This document shows, piece by piece, positions 1 to 9,399 of a stretch of DNA of 64,000 bases (its first letter is position 1; each line of letters begins with the position of its first letter). The notes beneath the pieces were generated by a model. The model saw nothing but the letters and a program-made list of their open reading frames with translations. It did no database searches and had not been told where the DNA came from. Made by a program: the position numbers and the translations under genes. Source of the DNA: SNAP01 sp049671745 (GTDB lineage Bacteria > Bacteroidota > Bacteroidia > Bacteroidales > Marinifilaceae); contig JBATVL010000087.1 of assembly GCA_049671745.1 (NCBI GenBank), forward strand, positions 23,561 through 87,560, given 5' to 3'.

Positions 1-170
1 GGATTTTGCACAACGATAAAATGCCAAGGTTCAAATCCAAAAGAGCTAGGAGATAATCTTCCTGTTTCCAGAATAAAATTAAAATCCTCTTTACTTATTT
101 TCTTATTTACATCAAACACTTTACAAGCATGTCTAGATTGAAAAGCCTCTATAATCTTATCTTTTTTCAT
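1..170 (-). CDS. Nitroreductase family protein, 3' part off the window
   Basis: The complement reads from an ATG at 170 and stays open to the window edge, so about 56 N-terminal residues are visible. They include FQSRHACKVFD and ETGRLSPSSFGFEPWHFIVV, the N-terminal FMN-binding pattern of NAD(P)H-dependent nitroreductases (NfsB-like). Such enzymes reduce nitro compounds or quinones in the cytoplasm; the substrate here is unknown. The gene diverges from the AraC regulator at 335, which may control it. Family assignment is good, exact function open. Confidence 0.8.
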   Translation of the reverse strand, partial: MKKDKIIEAFQSRHACKVFDVNKKISKEDFNFILETGRLSPSSFGFEPWHFIVVQN

Positions 171-334
171 ATCATTAAATATTTTAAATTTATATTATTC
201 TAATTTGTACGACTACGTTTTAGATATTGTTATACAACACTTAAGTAACTACAATAAAATTTGATAACTCAAAACTATATAAATAGAATCAGAGACAATT
301 GTACAAATTCATTAATTAACTGTACATTTAGAAC

Positions 335-1195
335 ATGGTAAGATTTAAACAACAAGAAGCATTTAGTGTTTTAGAATTCGAGAGTAATAAATGGGACTAC
401 CCAGTGCACAATCATAATCATTTTGAAATCATATTGATAAAGAAAGGAATAGGTACACACACCATTAACGACATACCCTTTAAATATAAAGCAGATGATA
501 TATTTTTAATAGCTCCTGATGATTACCATTCATTTGAAGTACAGGAAAAAACATCTTTCTGTTATTTTAAATTCACTGAATCTTTATTTAGAAAAGATGG
601 AAATATACAAGAGAAAGCTAAATGGATGCAGAGAATTGAATCGGTACTCTTTAATCCAAATTTAATACCAGGAGACATTAAATACACAACTCATGATAAA
701 GAAAACATACTAAATATATCAGAAATTATTTTAGGAGAACACCACAACTCAAAAAACTACAGTACTGAAATCATAGCAGATGCAATAAGTATGATTTTAA
801 GTCTTATAGCTAGAAACATATGTAATCTATACTGTGAAAAACAGGTACAAGCAGAAGCATGCAAAGGAAAGATAAATGAGATTTTAACCTATGTAAGACA
901 AGAAATATATAATCCAGAAAAAATAAGGATTGATGCAATATCCAAACATTCAAATATATCTAAAAACTACATCAGTATATTCTTTAAGAAACACACAGGC
1001 GAATCTTTACAACATTATATATTAAACTATAGGATGACACTTGCAGAAAACCGTATTAGACTTAGTGATTTCACAATATCAGAGATTGCACATCAATTAG
1101 GTTTTACTGACGAGAGTCATCTTATTAGACATTTCAAAAATAAATTTGGCATCAATCCAGGAGAATACAGGAAAAGAAAAAAGATTACTATCTAA
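335..1195 (+). CDS. AraC family transcriptional regulator
   Basis: A 286-residue protein with a cupin-like N-terminal half (HNHNHFEII near residue 27, later PDDYHSF) and an AraC/XylS double helix-turn-helix at about residues 185-283, ending with the typical ISEIAHQLGFTDESHLIRHF and FGINPGEYRK patterns. The N-terminal half probably senses a small molecule and the C-terminal half binds DNA. It is divergent from the nitroreductase at 1-170, separated by 164 bases, so that gene is the likeliest target. Its stop codon overlaps on the opposite strand with the stop of a barrel-protein remnant. The ligand cannot be read from the sequence. Confidence 0.9.
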   Translation: MVRFKQQEAFSVLEFESNKWDYPVHNHNHFEIILIKKGIGTHTINDIPFKYKADDIFLIAPDDYHSFEVQEKTSFCYFKFTESLFRKDGNIQEKAKWMQRIESVLFNPNLIPGDIKYTTHDKENILNISEIILGEHHNSKNYSTEIIADAISMILSLIARNICNLYCEKQVQAEACKGKINEILTYVRQEIYNPEKIRIDAISKHSNISKNYISIFFKKHTGESLQHYILNYRMTLAENRIRLSDFTISEIAHQLGFTDESHLIRHFKNKFGINPGEYRKRKKITI

Positions 1196-1239
1196 AATAC
1201 AAAACCCAGTTTAATAGCAGAGTTTATATTTTTACTAAA
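1192..1239 (-). pseudogene. C-terminal tail remnant of an outer-membrane barrel protein
   Basis: The complement encodes FSKNINSAIKLGFVF and a TAG stop, almost identical to the last 15 residues of the barrel protein at 10107 (ISKNINSALKLGFVF) and close to that at 11509. No further barrel sequence is found upstream. The tail overlaps, in another frame, the end of the broken thioredoxin-like ORF at 1224. It is best read as a recombination scar from a third copy of this barrel family. Confidence 0.75.
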
Positions 1240-1646
1240 GACATGTGCCTCTTTACATCTCCCTCTGGTAAATTTTTAAACTTATCAACCATAACAAACA
1301 ACCCCTTCTTGTCTATATAAAGATCTTCAGACAAAGCATTATTCATAATAGAATACAAAATAAAAGCACCTGAGATCTTTCCTATATGTTTATCTATAAA
1401 AGTACGATAAGAAGATATTCTCTTATTCTTAACATCACTAAGTTTATCTTGAAAACTATTCATGGTCTTACTTTGGATATCCTTACTCTTCTCATTAAAT
1501 ACAGCCCATAAATCTCTCTCTTTTTTATTCAAAACATTTTGCTCAGCAATAAAAGTTTTTACTATAACAAACTCATCTGGATACACCTTAAAATCGTTAA
1601 ATACACCATTTTGTGCATTAGATATAAATGGATCAACATAGATAAG
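1224..1646 (-). pseudogene. Fragment of a secreted DUF4369/thioredoxin-type protein
   Basis: The frame is open from 1646, directly after a stop, to 1224. The only start (GTG at 1586) gives 120 residues without a signal peptide. Helical, Lys-rich sequence followed by SSYRTFIDKHIGKISGAF and FILYSIMNNALSEDLY resembles the middle segment of DUF4369/thioredoxin lipoproteins, where a segment like FIKKNPNSPVSAYVL precedes the thioredoxin domain. Both the N-terminal DUF4369 part and the CXXC domain are missing, and the 3' end runs into a barrel-protein tail in another frame. This points to a decayed, chimeric gene. The family call is tentative. Confidence 0.45.
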
Positions 1647-1673
1647 CTAACTATTATCTATAATTATTACATT

Positions 1674-2996
1674 TTATTTACCTGTAAAAGCCCAATCAGA
1701 TTTATAAGCCCATCTAGATGGACACTTATCTATAACTTCTCTAATTCTATCAACCTGATTCACTGTTATCGAATTTTTCTGACTATAATTAGCCATAATA
1801 TTAAATGTAGTAAAGTAAGTATCAGAGTCTAACATCTTTTTATATATACTAAAAGCATCTTCATAAACAGGTGTATCCTCACAAAAATCAGTATCACCTT
1901 CAACTAAATTATCAACATTCGATTGCTTTTTCCAGTCCCAATGAGAATTATATTTCATTTCATTTAATCCAAAATACAATCCAATAATTTTAGATAATGT
2001 ATAAGACATACCTCTACTCTCCGTAATAAGAAATTCTTCTCTATTATACACAATCCCCACATCAGTTAATTTAGTATCATCAGTTACTTTATACTGACTA
2101 ACCTCTTTCGCTTCAATACCCTTTATAACACTTTTTCCTGTTAATATTACATTTGGCTTTTCAACCATATAAGAACCACTTCCATCAGAACTCCAACTAA
2201 AACTATCATTAATTTCACCTATCCATATATTCAAATATTTCGAAGGATCCCATAATGCTGTCTTTTTCATTAAATCAAGAATTTCAGCAGAAGTCTTTGT
2301 TTTTTTATAATTATTAATATCTAAACCTTCTTGTTCTAGCAAAACTCCATCATTATCATACTTAGCTAATTTAAAAGTAATATTTGCAGTCCCAGCGTTA
2401 GGATTAGAAGTTCTCTTTCTGTTAAAAACAAGATTAAGCAAATCAAGTTTAGCCTTTACTGTCTTAAAATCTAACTTCATTGGTGGAGATGTATAAGAAG
2501 GAGGATTCATAACATGAAAGATAACAGGAATAACTATATCCTTATAGTCATTGACTACACCCTTTCGCATTTTTATAGTAATTTTTTTTGATACTAAATC
2601 ACCTACTTTAGCAAAAAAATCTAACTTATCAGCTGTAATACCTTTAGAGTAAAAGATATTATTACTTACTATTTTATCAACATTATAATATATCTTAACT
2701 AAATCCTTAGAATACTGATCTCTTGGAATAATAAAAGTATCTAACTTTGTAGTAGTATTATAACTAATAAGTTCATTAACCTGTTCTTTATATCTCTTTT
2801 TTATTTTTTTTATGCCGTAAAGAATAGTATTAAACTCCATAGCTGATTTTCCATCAACAATCATTCTATCACTTGCTGCTCTTAATTCAATAATCTTAAT
2901 ATCTGCTTTACTTATATTTCTTTCTACAACATTATATCTATCTGGAGTACAGGATAATACAAAAAAAAGAATAAAAGCTATATTGAAAATTTTCAT
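1674..2996 (-). CDS. SusCD-linked lipoprotein, degenerate M43-like zincin
   Basis: A 440-residue lipoprotein: the signal peptide ends in FFVLSC, with Cys16 the lipid site. The body follows pappalysin/BF0631-type metalloproteases: VIPVIFHVM (155-163), LDLLNLVFNRKR (185-195), WDPSKYLNIWIGEI (249-262), DTDFCEDTP (368-376) and a Met-turn-like NIMANY (399-404). Where active enzymes have HEIGH before YFGL, this protein has KIIGL (336-340), so the two zinc histidines and the catalytic glutamate are all absent. It lies 33 bases after SusD and is probably the last gene of the SusC-SusD operon. I infer a surface lipoprotein that may bind, not cut, a peptide or protein substrate. The fold assignment rests on motif order alone. 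Confidence 0.65.
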   Translation of the reverse strand: MKIFNIAFILFFVLSCTPDRYNVVERNISKADIKIIELRAASDRMIVDGKSAMEFNTILYGIKKIKKRYKEQVNELISYNTTTKLDTFIIPRDQYSKDLVKIYYNVDKIVSNNIFYSKGITADKLDFFAKVGDLVSKKITIKMRKGVVNDYKDIVIPVIFHVMNPPSYTSPPMKLDFKTVKAKLDLLNLVFNRKRTSNPNAGTANITFKLAKYDNDGVLLEQEGLDINNYKKTKTSAEILDLMKKTALWDPSKYLNIWIGEINDSFSWSSDGSGSYMVEKPNVILTGKSVIKGIEAKEVSQYKVTDDTKLTDVGIVYNREEFLITESRGMSYTLSKIIGLYFGLNEMKYNSHWDWKKQSNVDNLVEGDTDFCEDTPVYEDAFSIYKKMLDSDTYFTTFNIMANYSQKNSITVNQVDRIREVIDKCPSRWAYKSDWAFTGK

Positions 2997-3029
2997 ATTT
3001 TTTAATTAAATTAATTAATGTATTAATGA

Positions 3030-4505
3030 CTATATCATTCCCCATCCAGGGTTTTGTTCTAAATGATCATTAACTTTTAATTCTTCATCTAAAGGTATAG
3101 GTAAGGTAAATCGATAATCATTATCTTTTAAAGTAAACTTTACTTTATTAGCATTCGAGTTCAATACTTTATCTGATACCCCTATTCTAGAAAATCCTTT
3201 TTCCACTCTTCTTAGATCAAGCCATCTATAACCAAATTCAAAACAAAACTCCTTTCTTCTTTCTCTAAGTATTTCATCTAAAACATCACTCTTATTATAA
3301 GAAGTAAAACCTTTTATTCTATTTTTCTTGAATTTATTAAGAGCCTTTTTAGCTTCCGACTTATTATTCATCCTCGCATAAGCTTCAGCAATAATCAATT
3401 GCATTTCAGCATTTCTCCATAAAGGAATTATATTTGATACTGTAAAATTCTGTTCCCACTTTTCAATTTGCATATGGTCATTAAAATAAGCCTCAAGACG
3501 AATATCTTCTTTGTCGAACAATTTAATAAAATCTTTATTTACAGGTATTTTATCTGATCCAAACCCCCAAGGAGCACAAACATTTGAACTAGACTGCCTT
3601 GCACTAGAAAGTATTAATAGACTATATTGATTATGCAGATTAAATCCAATTTTATTAGATGTAAACAATGATTTTAATTGAGATGCTGTTCTTGTTAAAG
3701 TTCTACCCTCCAATGATTTCTTAGCAAATTTTAATGCATTATTCCAATCAGATGCTTCTTTTGATCCAGATTCAGCCTTATACCAGTAAACTTGCGCTAG
3801 TAAAGCATACATGTGATTTTCAGAATAAAAGACATTAAATTCAGTAGGGCTAAACTTCATTTTTAAAACAGAATTTAGTTCTGAAATAATAAAATCATAA
3901 GACTGTTTTTGAGAACTTCTTTTACCGCCTTCTATAGATACAGAAGATGTATTAATAGGAATACCTAAATTAATATTCTTATAAGGGGAATAAAATTTAA
4001 GAACTTCAAAAAACATCATTGCTCTAAGCATTTTTGCTTCACAATAGGTTTCTTTATACTCTGTGCTGGATACATCAACATTCTTATTTAAGGCATCCAT
4101 TACAACATTAAAAAAACCTATATTTCTATAGCAATCAACCCAATAAGATTTAGAAAAATCATAAGGTTTCCAATCTACACCTTGATAATAATCTTTTTCA
4201 AAATAATTCCAAGTATAACTAACATTAGGAATATCTTTCATTATGATATTATCAGCACAAAACATTAAATTAGTAGTTACTCCTACGTGATATGGAAAGT
4301 CAACAGAAACTCCATCCATAGATACAGATGGAGTTCCACTCCATCCCTTATTGCTTATTCCATACAAGTATGAAGACATTAAGTTATTCACATCTTTTGT
4401 AGTTTCTAAAGAAATATAATTAGTTGGTTTTAAATTCAAATAATCCTGACATCCAAATGCCATCAGTAATGTTATTAAACATATAAATATATTAAATTTT
4501 TTCAT
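3030..4505 (-). CDS. SusD/RagB family surface nutrient-binding lipoprotein
   Basis: A lipoprotein of 491 residues. I chose the ATG at 4505 because it places MKKFNIFICL and the lipobox MAFGC (Cys19) correctly; an upstream in-frame ATG at 4517 would overlap SusC. SusD features are the N-terminal DYLNLKPTNYIS, TPR-like helices including AEMQLIIAEAYARMN, the RRKEFCFEFGYRWLDLRR motif and the C-terminal LPIPLDEE plus NPGWG. SusD proteins form a lid over the SusC channel at the cell surface. No glycan enzymes are linked, and a decayed protease-like lipoprotein is, so peptide uptake of RagAB type is possible; this is inference. Confidence 0.92.
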   Translation of the reverse strand: MKKFNIFICLITLLMAFGCQDYLNLKPTNYISLETTKDVNNLMSSYLYGISNKGWSGTPSVSMDGVSVDFPYHVGVTTNLMFCADNIIMKDIPNVSYTWNYFEKDYYQGVDWKPYDFSKSYWVDCYRNIGFFNVVMDALNKNVDVSSTEYKETYCEAKMLRAMMFFEVLKFYSPYKNINLGIPINTSSVSIEGGKRSSQKQSYDFIISELNSVLKMKFSPTEFNVFYSENHMYALLAQVYWYKAESGSKEASDWNNALKFAKKSLEGRTLTRTASQLKSLFTSNKIGFNLHNQYSLLILSSARQSSSNVCAPWGFGSDKIPVNKDFIKLFDKEDIRLEAYFNDHMQIEKWEQNFTVSNIIPLWRNAEMQLIIAEAYARMNNKSEAKKALNKFKKNRIKGFTSYNKSDVLDEILRERRKEFCFEFGYRWLDLRRVEKGFSRIGVSDKVLNSNANKVKFTLKDNDYRFTLPIPLDEELKVNDHLEQNPGWGMI

Positions 4506-4506
4506 C

Positions 4507-7500
4507 TTAGATTCCAATATTTAAATTAAAAGAATAACGTCTTGCAGAAGGATAACCAAAAGCACCCATAGTTTCAGGATCAATTCCCTTATACTTAGTC
4601 CAAGTATATAGGTTACTAGCATTAAAAGACAATTGTAATTTTATAAGATTTAATTTTTGACAAAAAACAGGAGGTATATTATAAGATACTGATATATTAG
4701 ACAATTTTAAAAAGCTACCATCCTCAAGTTGATTGTCAAAGAAATATCTATTTCTAGCATTTTCGCTATTATTTGAATAAGCAGCTACATCAGTAATATC
4801 TCCATTCTTTCTCCACCTATTCATTTCTTGTCTACTAAGATTAGTCCTAGATGCATAAAGAGGATTAGAATTTATTGAAGCAGAAGCGATCTTATGCCCT
4901 CCCATATAAGTGAACATAGCAGATATATTAAGACCTTTATAATATATTCCTGTTCCAAATCCACCTGTAAAAGTAGGATATGATTCACCTAAGAAATCTA
5001 CAGCATCCTTTCTAAACTCTGTATCCATATCAATAACATACTTTCCATTTTTTAATTTATGTCCTACAGATTTTCCATTATCATCTTTTTTATCAATATA
5101 TGCTAATGTATGACCATTAGTAGGATCAACACCTGCAAAATGATATCCATACCAAGCCTGAGTAGGATAATCATTAATAAAATATCTTTGATTATAACTA
5201 CCCCTTGTTATCGTTGGAAGATATTTCAATCCCTTATAATATGTCTCAATAACCTTATTCTTATTAAAAGTAATATTAAAATTTGTAGTCCATCTAAAAT
5301 TATTTGTTCTTATATTAAGAGTATTAAAAGATAATTCTAAACCTTCATTCATAATAGAAGCAACATTAGCCTTTATTTTAGAACGTCCTGATGAAATAGC
5401 AATACGTTTAGTATCCAATAAATCAGTAGACTTATTATTATAATAGTTAATATCTCCGCTAAATCTATTATCAAATAGTGAAAAATCCATACCAATGCTT
5501 CTATCCTGTTTCTTTTGCCATTTAATAGAAGGATTAGCTGAAGTTATATTAGAAGGAAGTAAAACATCTCCTCTTCTTCTTGAGGAGTAATAGAATTGCA
5601 AAATAGGAAAAGGTCTTGCATTATAATCAATACTACCAGTATATCCATATGAAGAACGTATAGACAATTGATTTATCCAAACAATATCTTTAATGAAACT
5701 TTCCCTATGTAAATTGTATTTAAAACTAATATTCCATAAAGGCGTAAACCTATTATTCGTTCCTACTATATCTACCCCATCAAAACGTCCACTAGTACTT
5801 AATACATATTTATCTTTATATGAATAGGTTCCTGTAGCAAAAAAAGAAACAGTTCTATTTCTATTAGTTCTTGTACCACCAAGCCCCTTTATATCTAATT
5901 TATTTGCCTCAACTCCTGTAAGGTCTGGAGATCCTACCAAGTCATAAACAGGATCATATTCTGTACTACGACTATTAAAAGATCTCGTCTCATTATTAGT
6001 CATCTCTTGTCCTGCCATAACATTGATAAAATGATCTTTTGTAAGATATTTATTAAAGGCCAACGTATTTCTCCAAGTATAGTTTAGACTTCTAGAATTA
6101 CTTTCTTCTAGAGAACCATTATTCAGGTCATTTGGAATTTCTCCAGTTTTATATATAGAAGATATCCATGAATTCTTATAAGAAGAATAAGTCCTAGGTG
6201 ATAATATTGTTCTAGAATTAGAATAAGTATTACCAAAAGCACCTTGAGATTCAAACATAAAGCCCTTTATAATCTCATATTCAAGCTTAACATTCAAGGC
6301 AGCATTCAAATAATTACCATTTGTAGTATTATTTTTAATATCATCAATAACATTCAAATTATACTTATACCCTGGATTAATCTTACTTAGAGCAGACTCA
6401 TAAGATCTATCATAAGACAAATGACCATTAATATCATATACACTCTCATAAGGATTAGCGTATGTTGCATAACCAAGAGGATTAATTCTACTGGCAGTTG
6501 ACTTATCCTCTTTCATATTAAGATTCAAATCAAAATTAATTCTTAATTTTTTGTTAAAATTATGAGTTAATTTTAATGCACCACCATAATTATTATATTC
6601 ATTATTCAAAACAATTCCAGATTCATTTTGATAATTTAAGGAACCATAAAACTGTGTTTTTTCATCTCCCCCCTGTAAACTAATAGCTTCATTGACAGCA
6701 TAAGAAGTACGAAACATTTCCTTAAACCAATTAGTATTTGTATTCCCTAATATAGCTAGCTGAGAATTAACATAATCTTGAGAATATATTCCAGCATCTT
6801 TTTTCTTTAATAATTGAAAAACTCTACCTTTTATATCAAGATGCGGATAATCATTATATAATGAAGTCTCAAAAGCAATCTTTTGTTTAGAATTCATCAA
6901 ATCAAGATTTTGTTTAGGAGCTTCATTAATAGAGAAAGAAGAACGAATATTCAAATATGATTTTCCAACTCGACCTCTTTTAGTTGTAATAACAATAACT
7001 CCATTGGCAGCACGAGCACCATAAATTGTTGAAGCAGCAGCATCTTTCAATACAGTAATAGAAGCAATATCTTCTACCGCAATATTACCAATACCATTAG
7101 TCAATACTGAATTTGTAAAATCACTACCACCAGCACCTATTCTTGGTGTTGCCCCCTGCATTGGCATGCCATCAACAATCCAAATAGGATTAGAATCTCC
7201 CGTTAAAGTATTCATACCTCTAATTCTAATTTGAGTAGACGCACCAGGTCTACCACTTATTTTCATTGAAGACACACCGGATATTTGACCTTGTATAGCT
7301 TGATCAACAGAAACGAAACCACTATTAGCAATTTTATCCGCCTGTATAACCTTTACAGCCCCTGTCATTCTTTTTCTATCTATTTTCTGATAACCAGTTA
7401 CAATAATATCTTCAAGATTCTCTGAATCATTCTCAAGAATAATATTCATATTTTTCTGCCCAGTATACTTAACAACCTGAGTTATCATACCAACAAAAGA

Positions 7501-8046
7501 AAATGTAATTTTAACCTTACCAGCATTTAAGAATTCAATAATATATTTTCCATCCATATCAGTAGACACTCCATACTTAGTACCATCAATAAAAACAGAA
7601 ACACCTGGCAGCGACTCCCCATCAATATCCTTAACTACACCAGAGAGAGTAATCTTCTTTTGTTGAACAGATTGCTGATCTGATTTCTTTCTAATAACAA
7701 TAAAATTATTATTAATTTGATACTCAAGAGTATTCTGTACAGACACCATATCAAGAACATACTTAACAAGTTTATTCTCAACATGTAAATCCAGAATCTT
7801 TTCATCCTCCATAATACTCTGATTATAAAGGAACTCATAATCTGTCTGATTACTAATTTCATTCATAACCTCATCAAGAGTTACACTCTTAAGATTAAAT
7901 GTAACTCTCTGATCATTTAAGTACACATTTGCAGAAAGCTGCATACTTCCTAAAAACATAATAATTAAAAAACTTTTTAAAGCCCTAAAAGTTTTTTTAA
8001 ATGTAATCTCGTCAAGCCGGATGACATCATTTGCTTGTTTTTTCAT
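4507..8046 (-). CDS. SusC/RagA family TonB-linked outer-membrane transporter with STN domain
   Basis: A 1179-residue transporter. After a long signal region (hydrophobic FLIIMFLGSMQLSA near 27-40) comes an STN domain (about 45-120, LKSVTLDEVMNEIS), a carboxypeptidase-D-like domain (about 130-210, LSGVVKDIDGESLPGVSV), a plug (about 215-360, VDQAIQGQISGVS, then IRIRGMNTL and VLKDAAASTIYGARAANGVI) and a 22-strand-type barrel ending in YSFNLNIGI. The STN domain is the part that signals to FecR-type anti-sigma factors, and such a pair lies just upstream at 8140-9975. The stop is one base from the SusD start, so translation is probably coupled. The substrate is unknown. Confidence 0.95.
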   Translation of the reverse strand: MKKQANDVIRLDEITFKKTFRALKSFLIIMFLGSMQLSANVYLNDQRVTFNLKSVTLDEVMNEISNQTDYEFLYNQSIMEDEKILDLHVENKLVKYVLDMVSVQNTLEYQINNNFIVIRKKSDQQSVQQKKITLSGVVKDIDGESLPGVSVFIDGTKYGVSTDMDGKYIIEFLNAGKVKITFSFVGMITQVVKYTGQKNMNIILENDSENLEDIIVTGYQKIDRKRMTGAVKVIQADKIANSGFVSVDQAIQGQISGVSSMKISGRPGASTQIRIRGMNTLTGDSNPIWIVDGMPMQGATPRIGAGGSDFTNSVLTNGIGNIAVEDIASITVLKDAAASTIYGARAANGVIVITTKRGRVGKSYLNIRSSFSINEAPKQNLDLMNSKQKIAFETSLYNDYPHLDIKGRVFQLLKKKDAGIYSQDYVNSQLAILGNTNTNWFKEMFRTSYAVNEAISLQGGDEKTQFYGSLNYQNESGIVLNNEYNNYGGALKLTHNFNKKLRINFDLNLNMKEDKSTASRINPLGYATYANPYESVYDINGHLSYDRSYESALSKINPGYKYNLNVIDDIKNNTTNGNYLNAALNVKLEYEIIKGFMFESQGAFGNTYSNSRTILSPRTYSSYKNSWISSIYKTGEIPNDLNNGSLEESNSRSLNYTWRNTLAFNKYLTKDHFINVMAGQEMTNNETRSFNSRSTEYDPVYDLVGSPDLTGVEANKLDIKGLGGTRTNRNRTVSFFATGTYSYKDKYVLSTSGRFDGVDIVGTNNRFTPLWNISFKYNLHRESFIKDIVWINQLSIRSSYGYTGSIDYNARPFPILQFYYSSRRRGDVLLPSNITSANPSIKWQKKQDRSIGMDFSLFDNRFSGDINYYNNKSTDLLDTKRIAISSGRSKIKANVASIMNEGLELSFNTLNIRTNNFRWTTNFNITFNKNKVIETYYKGLKYLPTITRGSYNQRYFINDYPTQAWYGYHFAGVDPTNGHTLAYIDKKDDNGKSVGHKLKNGKYVIDMDTEFRKDAVDFLGESYPTFTGGFGTGIYYKGLNISAMFTYMGGHKIASASINSNPLYASRTNLSRQEMNRWRKNGDITDVAAYSNNSENARNRYFFDNQLEDGSFLKLSNISVSYNIPPVFCQKLNLIKLQLSFNASNLYTWTKYKGIDPETMGAFGYPSARRYSFNLNIGI

Positions 8047-8139
8047 ACCTTTGTACGTATTAAATTATAAATAGTATTCATGCTAAAAATTAGTAATGCC
8101 TAGTATGAATACAGAATAAAAGATCGTATAAGTATCTCA

Positions 8140-9324
8140 CTACTTATGCGATTTTGTTTTTTTTGAAACAACAACAGAATTTTTCTTTATCTCGAAACAA
8201 ATATCATTAGTAATTTCTAACATGCCTAGAAAATCGTATATATCTCTGTTAAGCATTATTTTACCAGAGTATCTAATATCTTTAACCTCAGCATCGACAT
8301 AAACAACATTAATATCGTACCATCTAGAAATAGAAATCATTATATTCTCTAATTTTTCATTATGAAATTTAAAATAACCATCTTTCCATGAAGTAAAAAG
8401 ACTAACATCCACCTTCTTTTTAACAACAGTATGATTATCAATATCATATATTGATTGCTCTCCAGGTATAAGAAATAAACTTTTTTTAAATTCATCTTCT
8501 ATAAGAACAGAACCTTCTAAAAGAGTAGTCAATACAGAATTACCATAAGAAGATACATTAAAAGAAGTACCAAAAACGCGTGTCTTAACATTCTTACTAT
8601 TAACAATAAATGGACGATTTTTGTCACTAGTCACCTCAAAGAAAGCCTCACCTTCAAGAAATACCATTCTCACCTCTTCACCAAATACTACAGGAAATTT
8701 AAGGCTACTTTTAGAATTAAGCCAAACCTTAGTTCCGTCACTCAAAACTAATTTATATTTAACACCTCTCGGAATTAGTAGTTTATTATATTTAAGCTTA
8801 AGGACTTTACTATTATCAACATTATATTTAATTACAGTCCCATCATTAGTAATCAGTGCACCAAGTTTTTCCTTTATAATAGTTTTTGAAGAATTAGAAT
8901 TCAATTTCACTTCACAATTATCATTAAATTGAAGAATAACACTTTTAGCTTCATTTTTTTTTATAACAGCATTACTAAACTTTACGACTTTATAATTATT
9001 CTTAAGTTGATTGGTGAAAAATAAAACAGAAGAAAACACCAAAATAATAGAAGCAGCATAGACTATAAAATCAAAAAAAACGGATCTCTTCTTCTTTTCC
9101 TTAATCTGAATTCTCAATTTATTTCTATAAAAAGCTTTATCAACATCAATTTTGTATGAAGGCTTATCCATAGATAACTGATTAACACAAGAATCTATAC
9201 GATGATATATCCTCCTATTCACATTTGAAGAATTACACCATTTCTCAAAAAAGGAATTTTCTTTAGAAGAGACATCCTCTTTTCGAATAACACGTGCAAT
9301 TATATCCCAAATTGAATCTATCAT
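8140..9324 (-). CDS. FecR family anti-sigma factor
   Basis: A 394-residue inner-membrane protein with a cytoplasmic N-terminal part (1-75), a single membrane helix (about 78-98, ending FSSVLFF), a periplasmic FecR domain (about 185-285, LSDGTKVWLNSKSSLKFP and FLEGEAFFEV) and a C-terminal DUF4974-like domain (about 320-385). It should hold the ECF sigma factor encoded 75 bases upstream and release it when the SusC STN domain reports substrate binding. The order sigma, FecR, SusC, SusD on one strand is the standard arrangement. Confidence 0.93.
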   Translation of the reverse strand: MIDSIWDIIARVIRKEDVSSKENSFFEKWCNSSNVNRRIYHRIDSCVNQLSMDKPSYKIDVDKAFYRNKLRIQIKEKKKRSVFFDFIVYAASIILVFSSVLFFTNQLKNNYKVVKFSNAVIKKNEAKSVILQFNDNCEVKLNSNSSKTIIKEKLGALITNDGTVIKYNVDNSKVLKLKYNKLLIPRGVKYKLVLSDGTKVWLNSKSSLKFPVVFGEEVRMVFLEGEAFFEVTSDKNRPFIVNSKNVKTRVFGTSFNVSSYGNSVLTTLLEGSVLIEDEFKKSLFLIPGEQSIYDIDNHTVVKKKVDVSLFTSWKDGYFKFHNEKLENIMISISRWYDINVVYVDAEVKDIRYSGKIMLNRDIYDFLGMLEITNDICFEIKKNSVVVSKKTKSHK

Positions 9325-9399
9325 TAATTCTCTTTTTATAGTAAAGACACCAAAAGATCATCTTGATGTTACAAAAAACTATATTTTTTTAGAAAATTA

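Noticed and set aside
8046..8053. TACCTTTG that fits the -7 consensus beside the SusC start
   Set aside because: It lies on the plus strand and points away from SusC; no plus-strand gene follows.
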